DNA of 64,000 nt from Papilionanthe hookeriana x Papilionanthe teres. Its lineage: Eukaryota; Streptophyta; Magnoliopsida; Asparagales; Orchidaceae. The notes under the pieces are model-generated. The model saw nothing but the letters and a program-made list of their open reading frames with translations. It was not told where the DNA came from and ran no database searches. Shown here piece after piece: positions 1 to 10,700 of the stretch (the first letter of the stretch is position 1; the number at the start of each line of letters is the position of its first letter). The position numbers and the translations under genes are program-made. Location: positions 33,234,930-33,298,929 of the forward strand of contig CM040439.1 in assembly GCA_022702705.1 (NCBI GenBank), given 5' to 3'.

Positions 1-2745
1 TCGATTGGTTCCAAACAAGCTCCAGATGAAGTCTCCTGGCCTCGTGAATTGTCCAGGTATGATTTTGACCAAGCCCGATTTCAACCTTTGGAGTCTGGAA
101 CAGATGGGTGGCCTGGAGAGGGGGCGTTCACTGGGGAACTTCTCCTCTTGACGTTGTGCAGGTGTAGGTGAGTTTAATTTGACTTTGGTGGAGGATTTGG
201 GAATGTCCTGTTCTGGCCTGAGAATTGAGCTCCAAAATTGAGCTCAATTAGTGGGGATTAGGGCAAGAGGACAGTGGGGATCAAGTGCTCTAGGTGTGGG
301 GAGAGTCTGGAGTGATTTTGGCAGAGTTTCCTTATGGTTGATTCAGCACCTCCTCATGGCCGAGAGAGGTGGGGTTTAAATAGGAGAGGCTGGAGGACCT
401 CCCAGGGGAAGTTAGGGCTTGGGATCAGCTGCTTAGGTCAAGGGAAGAATAGCCATGGTGGCCATTGGGCATGGGGCAACTCAGCAAGGTGGAATTCCAA
501 AGTTTGGCTCCTCCCCATGTCTTGGCCATGGCGTTTTCCGGCGGCCCAGGTGGCTGGCCGGCAGGCAAGGGTCACCCTCAAGGTCAGGGAGGTCAAGGGT
601 TGAAGTTGGTGAATTCAATTGAAGCCTTACATGTGTAAAGTGGTTGGATCAAAATGACATGGGGAGGTGGCTTCTTTTGCACTTGGTTTGGTCAACCCAT
701 GGAAATGGGCTTGGTTCACCTCCCCATTGCTGATTTAGGCTGAGGGAGGATCAGATGAATCAACTAGGAAAGGGTAGAGAAGTCACCATCCATGAATATT
801 TTGATTAATCATGGATTAAGGTGAAGCATTAAAAGGGTTAAAACCTTTTTAAGGGGGATTAAAAGAGGCTCCTCCTTTTGCAATTAATAGTATGATGATG
901 TGTAAAGTGGATCCCATGGCTTCATGTGGCATGTGCATGGCTTCAGGGCTTGCTCATGGCTTGGCTCACTTACATGAGAAAGGGATTTTGGGATTTTTGG
1001 CATTTAGAGGTGACTTGGCATATGGCTTGATTTGGAACCATTTTATTATTGATTTAGGACTTAAGGGATGATATTAATTGAGTGGTGATGGGATGAGATT
1101 GTAATGTGGGCTTTAGGATGAGTTTGGGCTTTTAAAATTTAATGAAGATGGGCTTTTAAAATGGGTTAGGGAAGTGGGCTTTTGGATTTTAAAATGGATT
1201 TTAGGATGAAAGTTTGGTAAATGCTTGGGCCAAATAATTGTTGAGTTTGGCTTAAGGATGTGTCATGATTGATTTGAAATAAGTTTGGAGTGATTTGGGT
1301 TTGAATTCGGTTGAATTTGGGTTGATTTGATAAATGGGCCTATGTAGGTCAAATTGGGCTAATTTGGGCCAATGTTGGGCTAAGGTTGAAATTGATGTGA
1401 AATTGATGTTGGGAAATGTTTATGGGAGTGTTTGAAAGAGGTTCCAACTTTGGTTGGATTTTGATTTTTGGATTTGGGCTTATTTGGGTTAGGGTTGGAT
1501 TTGGGTCAAAATTGGGCCTTTTGGTTTTAGGTTGAATTTGAGTGGGGTTTGCATCCAAATTTTGGGCAAATCATGTTAGTGTTTTGTTTGTGGGGATGTT
1601 AGGGAAGGTTTAGAAAAGATTTGGGGTTAATTGGAGTTAAATTGGTTTGGTTAGGGCTAGGTTTGGGTCATGGGTCCAAATTGGGCTTTAAGGCCAAAAA
1701 TGAAATTGGATTCAAATGTCAATCAAATTGGACTTGGATTTGGTCTAGATTGGTGTTGGGAATGTTGAATTGAAGTTTAGAATTGAATTGGACCATAATT
1801 TGGGTCCATTGGGTAGGTTTGGTTTGACATTGGGTTCATTTTGGGTTAAAATGAGTCAAATTGGGGATTTTGACAAAAGTGGGGTAAATTGACAAAATTT
1901 GCCCATGGTGTAGTTGAACAAACTGAAATTGGGCATATTTGGGATTTTCTGGAATTTTCTGGGAATTTTCTGAATTTTTAGATTTGTGGGTCAAGAGGGG
2001 CATTTTGGGTATTTGGAGGGTATTGGGGGGTATTTTTGGAATTTTTGGTATTTTTGGCTATGGATGATCAATTTGAGTGGAGGGAAATGTTTAGGAATGA
2101 TTTTGGGGAATTTTGGGTAATTTAGGTGATTTTGCAAATTTTGGGTAGTTTCAAGGGCATTTGGTAGGTTAGGCGGGTCCGGAGCCCTGGGGGTCAAAAA
2201 TTGAAAATTTAGAAAATTGAAGATTGGGTAAATGTAAGTGGAATGAAATCATTTTGGTTGAGCCATGAAGCCATATCAAGCTCACATGAGCCATGAAGGG
2301 ACTCATTTGAGGTATTCACTATGTTGTTCCTAACCCTCTTAGCCAAGGGCTTAGGGGTTAAGGACCATCCATGTGAATCAACTTTATGAGTCAGGAAGTC
2401 AAGTTGGGTATGGGTGTGGTTTTAGGAGGTGTGTGAGAGTGTAATGTATAAGTGTAAGGTGTGTGTAAGTCAGCCATCACTGGACTAGTGCCACCTGGGC
2501 GATCCTAAGGCCAAAGAGTCCTATAGGAACTCATCCTTTAAACTTCCACATTTGATCTCGACCCTCTAGGTGATTAGGGGTTTACAATCAAGTTTGTGGA
2601 GTTTACAGGGAGTTAAGAAGTGGTTTGAATTTCTAAATGGTGGGTCCCAATTCTAATCCTCTAAGATAGTCAAAGGAAAAGCCTAAGGCTAGATCATAAG
2701 TACTAAAAAGAAGAAGAGAAGACCTCATCAAAAATGAGGTCAACA
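1..2745 (-). mobile_element. T1 3' LTR, partial (giant Tat/Ogre-like element)
   Basis: This stretch is near-identical to 27342-30088, the same part of the complete LTR at 22648-30088, and more distantly similar to 12900-15503. It ends in CAACA, the mirror of the LTR start TGTTG on the minus strand, and coding of the element begins beyond it. The window edge removes about 4.7 kb of the LTR. From about 1050 to 2250 the plus strand is built from TTTGGG-like words, so the sense (minus) strand is rich in A and C. Small ORFs such as 334-603 and 1349-1558 lie wholly inside the repeat and are not supported as genes. Confidence 0.9.
2721..2741. repeat. Palindrome at the T1 LTR terminus
   Basis: A perfect 8-bp inverted repeat, GACCTCAT-N5-ATGAGGTC, sits 4 bp inside the LTR end. 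The same palindrome occurs at 15479-15499 and 30064-30084, with the loop changed from CAAAA to AAAAA in the last copy. It is the first structure in the LTR when read on the sense strand. Confidence 0.85.
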
Positions 2746-2757
2746 AATGGACCCCCA
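2746..2757 (-). promoter_or_regulatory. Polypurine tract next to the T1 3' LTR
   Basis: The minus strand reads TGGGGGTCCATT directly before the LTR start TGTTGACC. A G-run at this position is expected for the plus-strand primer of a Ty3/gypsy element. It also confirms that this LTR is the 3' one. Confidence 0.6.
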
Positions 2758-3116
2758 ACAGGTGTGGTGAGCTGACAAAGCACACCACATGTATTGGTGT
2801 TGACCGAAGTGATCAACAAAACCAACACAAAAGTCCAAGTAACAAACTTAGGACAAAGTAGAAGAGTTTCCGCTGGGGAGTGTCAAGTATATCTCTGAGA
2901 CTAGAGATTCCTGAACTCTCGCTGGGGAAAGGGAAAGGAGGTGAATCTCAAATCACATGATCTGGGGGAATTTCGATTTAGATTTTATTTTGTTTCAGTT
3001 TAAGTTTTGTTGTGTGAGCTCAGATTTTAGTTTGAGTTTAAATTTAGATTGAAGTTTTGTTAAGATTAATTTGAAGAGATTTGAACTTGAAATGAAAATT
3101 GGAATTTTGTGGTTTT
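2758..3116 (-). other. T1 3' untranslated region, unique part
   Basis: No ORF with recognisable content. The words CCGCTGGGGA and TCGCTGGGGA occur about 55 bp apart near 2870-2930. The stretch lies between the polypurine tract and the tandem repeats and is best read as 3' untranslated sequence of T1. Confidence 0.6.
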
Positions 3117-3905
3117 AGATGTAATATCTTCAACCTCAAAAGAAAATTGAATTGATTAGATTGAATCATTACAATGAGGAGAGATTTCAGAGCAATGTGG
3201 TATTGGATGTAAAATCCTTAACCTCAAGAGTTTGATTTTGATGTATTTCATTGCGATAGGGAAAGAATCCTAAAGCAATGCAGTCTCGGATGTAAAATCC
3301 TCAACCCCAAAAGTTTGACTTTAATGTATTTCATTGCGATAGGGAAAGAATCCCATAGCAAAGCAGTCTCGGATGTAAAATCCTCAACCCCAAGAATTTG
3401 AGTTTTGATGTATTTCATTGCGATAGGGAAAGAATCCTAAAGCAATGCAGTCTCGGATGTAAAATCCTCAACCCCAAGAGTTTGATTTTGATGTATTTCA
3501 TTGTGATAGGGAAAGAACCTAAAGCAATGCAGTCTCGGATGTAAAATCCTCAACCCCAAAAGTTTGATTTTGATGTATTTCATTGCGATAGGGAAAGAAC
3601 CTAAAGCAATGAAGTCTCGGATGTAAAATCCTCAACCCCAAAAGTTTGATTTTGATGTATTTCATTGCGATAGGGAAAGAACCTAAAGCAATGCAGTCTC
3701 GGATGTAAAATCCTCAACCCCAAAAGTTTGATTTTGATGTATTTCATTGTGATAGGGAAAGAACCTAAAGCAATACAATCTCGGATGTAAAATCCTCAAC
3801 CCCAAAGTTTGAATTTGATGTATTTCATTGCGATAGGGAAAGAACCTAAAGCAATGCAGTCTCGGATGTAAAATCCTCAACCCCAAAAGTTTGATTTTGA
3901 TGGTA
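3117..3905. repeat. Tandem array of about 82-bp units in the T1 3' region
   Basis: Eight well-preserved units start at about 3231, 3314, 3397, 3481, 3563, 3645, 3727 and 3808, with a last start at 3890. Spacing is 81-84 bp. Each unit contains ATTTCATTGCGATAGGGA followed by AAGCAATGCAGTCTCGGATG and a CCTCAACCCC block. One or two degenerate units precede them from 3117. Neighbouring units differ by few bases and small indels. Tandem arrays between the coding region and the 3' LTR are known in Tat-lineage elements and have been proposed as sources of satellite DNA. Confidence 0.95.
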
Positions 3906-4732
3906 ATTGATTTTGCAAAGATTTGTAATGTTGATTTGAAAAGTATGGAATTTTGGTGTTTCGAGAATTTCATGAAAGTTGTAAAAGATTTTTGTGGAAA
4001 GAAACAGGCTAGGAAGGAACATGTAGATGTTACATATCCCATTCAAAAAAGTTGATCGAAAATTGCTGGTTTGGATCGGATACAATTCCTTGCCATCAGA
4101 TCCGAATCGAAAACCTCGTGACTCCGTGTCAATGGAATCGACCGCTTCCATCCCAGACAAGGGAGAGAGTAGAACGGATTAGATTTCAGACTTAGAATGT
4201 TGAGTTTGAATTTGATTGAGATTTGATTTGAGATTTGGAAGGTTGAATTTAAAATTTGATTTAAGATTTGTGTTTATTTTGTTTGTCCTTTAACGATTCA
4301 AATTTATTTTATCATTCATTTAATGTTCATGTGAATTTGGTGTTCATCATTTTTTTATTAAGATTTTTAAGGAAAGTTTTCTTTTATTCTTTTTGTTTCT
4401 TTTCTATTCTTCGTTAAAAGTTCATTTAACTTTAATGGCGTTTCCCAGTCAACTTGCACAAAAGAGGTGAAGGACAATAATGTGACATGGTCACTTTCAT
4501 TCCAATCATGTTGAAGATACATCATACAACTCGATCTGGAATACATCTCATACAATCCATGTAGACTCAAAACGGATTATGTATGATCTTTGTCGATCCA
4601 TCCAAAAAAGGCATCTGTCAAAAATCCATGTCTGAATAGTGAGGTACATGGTCAATAACATCACCTTCCAAGCCATCCTTGGCAAGGATGCCGTATGGAT
4701 GTACGTTGGAGGTGTGATATTTTCCATGTAAC
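3906..4732 (-). other. T1 region between tandem array and dioxygenase ORF
   Basis: I recognise no domain here. Minus-strand ORFs at 3683-4042 and 3846-4160 run through the repeat units and look incidental; 4367-4570 and 4548-4736 have no familiar motif. The stretch directly follows the stop of the AlkB-like ORF and is probably 3' untranslated sequence. Confidence 0.5.
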
Positions 4733-6228
4733 TCACGACTCGTAAGGCCGCAGGCTCTCTAGCTCTGGGTCTGGCTAGAAGTGGTAAGGTGCTTTCCTGT
4801 CATCCATCCTTCTGAAAGTAACTGAGATCCGCGTCATTGGTACTCCTGATATGCAATGTTTAGCGACATCTGCTCTGTTTCCCTTTAGCATCATGACGGA
4901 ACCTACCGGTAATGGTATCTTTCATCGGCCCTCGAACTCACTCCGAGCCTCGCTATCCGGAGGTCGGATCCGAACATGATATTACACTCGTTCGTAAAAG
5001 AAACGTGCGAAAGGTCCGACAAAGTCGTGGTGATCGATGTGCGGGGGTATGCGGTCACTCGCTTGTAAATGTTAATGATGCAACCGTTGGGTATGCAATT
5101 TGTCGGCGATACCCTCCATGTTATCATTCTCTTTACTATCCTTTTGATGACCAATGACATTGGATCTACCTTACCATGACGGAGTATCCCTGGTGGGTTT
5201 CCCTTCCTATCTTCTGCGAAGTTGTAGCAGCATCCACATTGTATTGTAATTCTCCCTTTCCCTGGCATCCATCTCCGGGGTTTCGAGTAGGTGTTTTCTC
5301 TTAGGCGGCCTGCTCGACCCATTCTTTTCAAATCCCAGATGCAGTCCACGATTTGTTGTTGTTCGTATTCTAAGAACACGTTTGTATGTAGCTCGAAGCC
5401 TTCTAGTATATTGATCCTCCTGCCTTTAATTCTCTCGAAGTATTCAAAAGTTTGCTTCTCGACATTCCGCATTCTTTCTAGCTCGTATTCCGGAATAACT
5501 GCAAAATGGCGAGGCCTCGGTGACGTCATTGTGGGATATATGGCTCAATCCCTTCGCGTTCTCCTGCATACCTTGGCTCCTCAGGGATGGTCTCCGTCGG
5601 GACATCCCCCGGGGTTGCTTCTGCAACAAGGTTATGCATTATTGGTGGCTTCATTTGGTGGCGTGGTAGCCTTCCTTCTTCTGATCTTCTTGAGATTTCT
5701 CTAGTCTCTTCTGTTATTCTCGGAGTTGGCCTCTTTTCTTCAGGTTCCTGGCGAACCGGTATCCTTGAAGTATATGCACTGGTAGTAGCGACTGCCTCGT
5801 CGCGCTGGTCCGTTGCTAGTTTAGTCAACATCTTGCGGATATGACGATTTTTATTTCTTCGCTGAGTTACTGTGAGAGTAGCTCTTTGTACTTCCTAAAT
5901 TTTTGTGGGCGCGGCGCTGACAAGCCTGCCCTCTGCTGTAGCGACCACAGACTTGATTCTCTTGTCCTCCTCAGTGTTTGTTTTCCTTTTCTTGCTGCTG
6001 GGTTGGTGGCTTGGGCCACCCACTTTCACTCTCGTCCCGACCGGGCGGTTCCTCTCGGTCAACCGAGACCCGGTCACTTTCCTCGTATTGCAGGCTTGCT
6101 GGTGCGAAGTCTGAGTCAATCTCTATTATTGCTCCATCTTTCACCCTCTTTTCGTCGAGTGCAAGGCTTACGCCATTTCTAAAGTTCAGGACTAACCGCC
6201 CGTTCGACATTTCCCTGCGAAAAGACAA
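4733..6228 (-). pseudogene. Captured AlkB-family 2OG-Fe(II) dioxygenase (plant ALKBH9/10-like) in T1
   Basis: AlkB proteins oxidatively remove methyl groups from nucleic acids using Fe(II) and 2-oxoglutarate; plant ALKBH9/10 members act on m6A in RNA. The domain starts near 5529 with a stretch like the family's INILEGFELHTNVF, then PRRWMPGKGRITIQ and CGCCYNFAEDRKGNPPGIL (5200-5320). The metal motif IPPHIDHHDF (H-x-D) is at 5021-5050, in a frame shifted relative to its flanks. SFTNECNIMFGSDL follows, and after another shift PLPVGSVMMLKGN, ADVAKHC (distal His) and RISVTFRR (R-x5-R, 2OG-binding) at about 4790-4890. An in-frame TAG near 4776 precedes the final TGA at 4733. Upstream, 5529-6228 encodes charged, Pro/Glu-rich low-complexity sequence in at least two frames, like the disordered N-terminus of these proteins. 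There are no introns across the domain, which suggests capture from mRNA. It lies about 290 bp after integrase on the same strand. The family call is firm; present function is doubtful because of the frame breaks. Confidence 0.85.
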
Positions 6229-6520
6229 GGAAAAGGATCAAGGGTTGTACTAAGAACAAGAACATTAAGAAAATGTTTATTAAAGACAAAGTTTTTTCTT
6301 TTTTTTTGTTCATTATTGCTTTTATATTTTTAAATTCAACAGGAGTGAAGTGGGAAAAGATCGGGAAAAAGATTTTGATTTGGAAGAGAGAACAAAGAAA
6401 ACTTTATTATCACAATTTTATTTATTTTAGCACATTTTTATTATTTTTGGGTTCGGACCCAGTCATAAGTAATTACTTCACCCGTGCTTCTAGGGATCAA
6501 GAATTCATTCCTTCGAAACA

Positions 6521-7640
6521 TCAGGTAGCGTAATACTTCTTCAAGTATCGTCCGTTGATCGGAAGCATATGTCTTTCTCCTTCGCAATTCACAAGCTGGT
6601 AGGAGCCTCCTGAGTAGACTGCCTCAACCATAAACGGTCCTTCCCAAGTGGGTTCAAATTTTCCTCCTATCTTGCGGTGTGCAAGAATCGGTCTTTTGAG
6701 AACAAGAACTAAGTCACCAACTTTAAAAGTTCTTGGGCGGACCAGTTTGTCATGGGCTTGAACCATCTTAGCTTGGTATAGTTCTAAATTCTGTTGTGCT
6801 GCAAGTATTTTCCCTTCCGGGCTTTCTAATTCCTCTGAGTCGTAATTTGGTATTCTCTTCGTCGTGATTTTGTTTCGCAACCGCAATTCGAGTGAAGGAA
6901 GTCTGGACTTCTAAGGGTAACACTGCCTCGGACCCATACACTAGAGTGTAAGGTGTAGCTTGAGTAGGAGTTCTGAAGGTTGTCCGGTAGGCCCATAAGG
7001 CTTCTAATAACTTCTTGTGCCAATTTCTCTTATTATCGTCCAAGGTTTTCTTTAAAATTTGAACGAGAGTTTTATTAAAAGCCTCGACTCGGGCCGTTTG
7101 CTCTTGGATAGTAAATTGTTGAATACCGCCGTCGATTCCATGTCTCCTGACAAAATTATTGATTTGTGTGCTTCTGAATGCTGATCCATTATCTGAGATG
7201 ATCCTGCGCGGCAATCCAAAATGGTAGTCAACTTGGTTCTTGAAAACTGTAGCACGTGGTGTTCTTTTACTTCTCTGAGTGGAACTGCCTCTGCCCACTT
7301 GGAAAAGTAATCTGTAGCCGCAAGAATGAAACGATGTCCTTTTGAAGATGGTGGTTCTATTGGACCCACTATATTTGTGCCCCAACATTCAAATGGCCAT
7401 GACACAATTGTCAGATGTAGCACATTTGGAGGTTGGTGTAGAACCACTCCGTGCACTTGGCATTGATGACAGCTCTTGGTGATTTTCATGCAGTCGGTCA
7501 TCATCGAGGGCCAGTAGTACCCTATTCTTTTAATTTTCATTTTCATCTTCGGACCCGACTGGTGAGTCCCACAGAGTCCTGAATGCACCTCTTTAACAAT
7601 TTCACGGACCTCGGACCCGCTTAGGCACCTTAGCTACATT
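6521..7640 (-). pseudogene. T1 integrase (Tat lineage), frameshifted
   Basis: Integrase joins the element cDNA to host DNA. Reading right to left, the zinc-binding part shows HSGLCGTH and CHQC with YYWPSMMTDC between them. The catalytic core shows AATDYFSKWAEAVPL (first Asp), IISDNGSAF (second Asp) and VEAFNKTL (Glu). The C-terminal part shows FKVGDLVLVLKR and ends with LPINGRYLKKYY before the stop at 6521. The core is split among at least three frames (7052-7588, 6768-7388, 6521-6886). There is no chromodomain, as expected for Tat. The wording of the core matches Tat/Retand-type integrases from memory. The 290-bp spacer to the dioxygenase ORF (6229-6520) is AT-rich and shows nothing else. 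Confidence 0.9.
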
Positions 7641-8183
7641 TGATCGAAAGACCTTCTGTATAACGTGTTGTTTATTAATGCGTAGGACAGAGTTCCTTTC
7701 TTGATCTGATGGGCTAACGACCTATCGTCTGGTAATTTTCCTGTTTGCGGTGTAGTCCATTAATGGCCGTCGCCAATCTTCCGTGTTTTCCGTCACCGCC
7801 GCAACCGATTCTTCTTCTTTTCTCGATTTGTGTATCATATCCATGTCGAGCCGTGATAGGATCCGTCGTCCTCGAACCGACACTTCTATCGATTCATCTT
7901 GCAAGCGGTGCAAATTCCTTTGCGAGGCGGGCTAACGCATCTGCTAAAGCGTTTTTTTTCCGGGAATTTTGTAGATTGTCACATTCGGAATCGTTCCAAC
8001 AACCGTATGGCATACTCGGAAGTATTTCTCGAGTCTTGGCTTTAAAATTCTATACTGTCCGGCGATCTGTTGAATGATTAACTGCGAATCCCCGTAGATG
8101 TTGATGTTTGTTATCCCCATTTGAATAGTTAATTCCAGTTTTGTTATGAGGGCTTCGTATTCTGCTTCGTTGTTTGTACATGG
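7641..8183 (-). pseudogene. T1 second RNase H (aRNH), C-terminal half, and linker to integrase
   Basis: The minus strand reads CTNNEAEYEALITKLELTIQ then INIYGDSQLIIQQIAGQYR, the core of the archaeal-type RNase H that marks the Tat lineage. It continues through a linker with ADALARLA-like sequence (7910-7940) and decays through stops toward integrase. The domain is cut at 8183 by the T2 solo LTR; its N-terminal half resumes at 15504. The shared base string CATGG at both ends shows a clean insertion. Confidence 0.85.
8179..8183. repeat. Target site duplication of T2, left copy (CATGG)
   Basis: CATGG precedes the LTR start TGCCGGCAC at 8184. The identical CATGG follows the other LTR end at 15504-15508. 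Five bases is the usual duplication for Ty3/gypsy integration. Confidence 0.85.
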
Positions 8184-10312
8184 TGCCGGCACTATTTTTA
8201 GGTTGTGTGATATTTTTAAAAGGGGTCGCCTAACAGAAGTTGTCGGCGAAATTAAATTTTAAATTTGATTTAAATATATATATAATTTAGAAAGTAGTAT
8301 TTGACTTTGAAAATAATTTTAAATTTGAAAGTTTTAAGATATGAGACTAAACCGATCTCACATCCCAAATAGTTTATATAAACGAGCACCGCACCACAAA
8401 CCGTGTATCTATCCTTAAAGATAGACACATCGCTCGAGGGTGGGGCTCGATCAAATAAACTAGAAGTTTTGTGACATCCGTTTGGTCCGCAAATCAATTT
8501 TATAAGCCGACAAATTCCCCGCTTAATATGAAAGTATTAAACGAGGTTTATATTACTCGGGTTCTTTAAAATTCCCTATAAGGGCAAGCCCCTATAGTTA
8601 ATTACATCTTAAGTGACGGGAATCACCTAAGAAAACTCTCGATAATAACCAATAATTCTGCTCTCAAGAATTTCAAAGTTTAAGGTTTTCAAAGATTGAA
8701 TTTTGGAATTTCAATAGGGAATGGATCAAATTTTGGAACATTTTGTTTTTTGAATCCAAAGGAAGAAAAGTAGGAGAAATTACGGATTCGAAGTGAACTT
8801 CGGTAATTTCCCGACTATCCTATTGTTTGGCTTGAATTTAGGAAAGTCCTAATGTTTATTTAGTATTTCAATCTTGCCAATTTTAATTAATTAGTGGCTT
8901 ATATTTGTATGATAAAATCAAACAAATAGACATCAGAAGATATGAGGGTTTATTGTCGTATCGGACGACTACCTCGGAATCCTAAGACCGGTTAGGGCTT
9001 AATTTGCAATGCAAATGCCTAACGGAGAGTTTGAGGATTTATGTTGCACTAGGCGAGCTGCCTCGAAGTCCTATGGCTTTGTTGTTTAATTCTAAGAAGA
9101 TTTTGCTGAAGTAGGTTTAAGTTTTGCCGACGACGATGGCCGTGCCGCCCACCATGCTCCAAGCTCTTTGTTGTTGCGGCAGGTTTAGTTTTAGAAATCA
9201 TAAATCAGGAGATGAGAAAAGTGTTTTGGTTTAGAGAAGTCTTAATTTCCGAGTGTTTTTTATTTCGATTAAAACAAATCTTAAAGTCGATTATAACGAC
9301 ACCTGCTAAGATCCCACGGTTCCATCCTTCCGGCATCATTATTTTTATCGGATTCACTTAGTCCGTATGAATTTGCTAAACTCAACTCGAATGAGTTCCA
9401 CACTTTCATTTAGACCGTGGGAAATCCCGTTAGCAACACGTAGGTTACATCATCCGAGGTATTCCCGATCATCCAACGAGGCGTTTTAATTTAGTTGCAA
9501 TTGTAGTTTTGTGTTCCGTTTGTGATTAGATTTTGAGTTGTTTTATATTTTGAAATGTTGTGGCGGTGAATTTTATCTCGCAATGACTTTTAACTTAGTT
9601 TTGGTTTCAGCTTTAGTGACTATCCTAAAGGTGTGGGTTTTCATGCAACAGATTGTTTTATCATGCAAGAAAAGTAAAATGCATTTGCAATAAAGTAAAT
9701 CGCAAGAAAGTAAATCAGTAAGAAAGTAAATTGCAAGAAAGTAAATTGCAATAAAATAAAAGCGTACCCTGAGGGTCTTCCCGTCATTCCAAGCTGCGCT
9801 TAAAACACAATTAGAATATTTAAGCAAGTTCCTAGGTAAAGCTAAGGGAAAGGTTATGGTTTTCTACCAAATTCCTAATCCTATAGCTAGTCAACTCCTA
9901 TGACGTCTAGGTTCTTTGTGTTTTTGTTTGAGGACGATTTTCTTCATCAAAGAACAATCAAATCCAATTGTTCTTATAAATATCCTATCATATTGAGGAA
10001 GTGCTTAAGAAGAATCTTAAACATCTTTTCAATATTTCCAGGATTGTTTTAAGTCCAAATGAATTTAATTATATAAATGAATCAATCGTCCGAGGTTTTC
10101 AAGTTTTGTTAACTCGCTCGATGAATTAAGACATTTGAATATCTTATGAGTGAAGTAGCACTTCATTTAATGTTTCATTTAGGAGTTATAATAATCAAAG
10201 CTTTCAAGGGTAAATTAGTATTCAAATGACTTGATTTAAGTTAAAGGGTTTGAATTTGGAATAGTGTTCAAGTCGTTTTACATTTATTTTGAATTCTTTA
10301 TGTCTTAGGTGA

Positions 10313-10700
10313 TGTTATATTTAATTCAACTTAATTTAATCGAGTTTTAATTTAGTTTAACATAGTTCAATTTAATTTGATTTGATGTTTAATTAATTTG
10401 ATTTGATTTAATTTTAATTTAATTTGATTTAATTTAATTTAATTTAATTTAATTATTTAATTTAATTTAATTTATTTAATTTAATTTAATTTAATTTAAT
10501 TTAATTTAATTTTTTTTAATTTAATTTAATTTAATTATTTAATTTAATTTAATTTAATTTAATTTTAATTTAGTTTAATTTAATTTAATTGTTTTAATTT
10601 AATTTAATTTAATTTTAATTTAATTTAATTTTAATTTAATTTAATTTAATTTAATTTAATTTTAATTTATCTTTAATTTACTTTATTTTTAATTTTAATT
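10313..10700. repeat. TTTAA-type simple repeat tract in the T2 LTR
   Basis: Almost pure TTTAA/TTTTAA words for about 390 bp. The equivalent place in the T1 5' LTR (24750-25170) has a similar tract of different length and internal phasing, so it is an ancestral, length-unstable LTR feature. Confidence 0.9.

Noticed and set aside
3231..3905. Regular repeats that could suggest a CRISPR array
   Set aside because: The whole 82-bp unit is repeated; there are no unique spacers, and the context is a plant retrotransposon.
4367..4736. Further C-terminal exons of the AlkB-like gene
   Set aside because: The domain ends with its normal RISVTFRRMD region and a stop at 4733; sequence beyond has no family resemblance.
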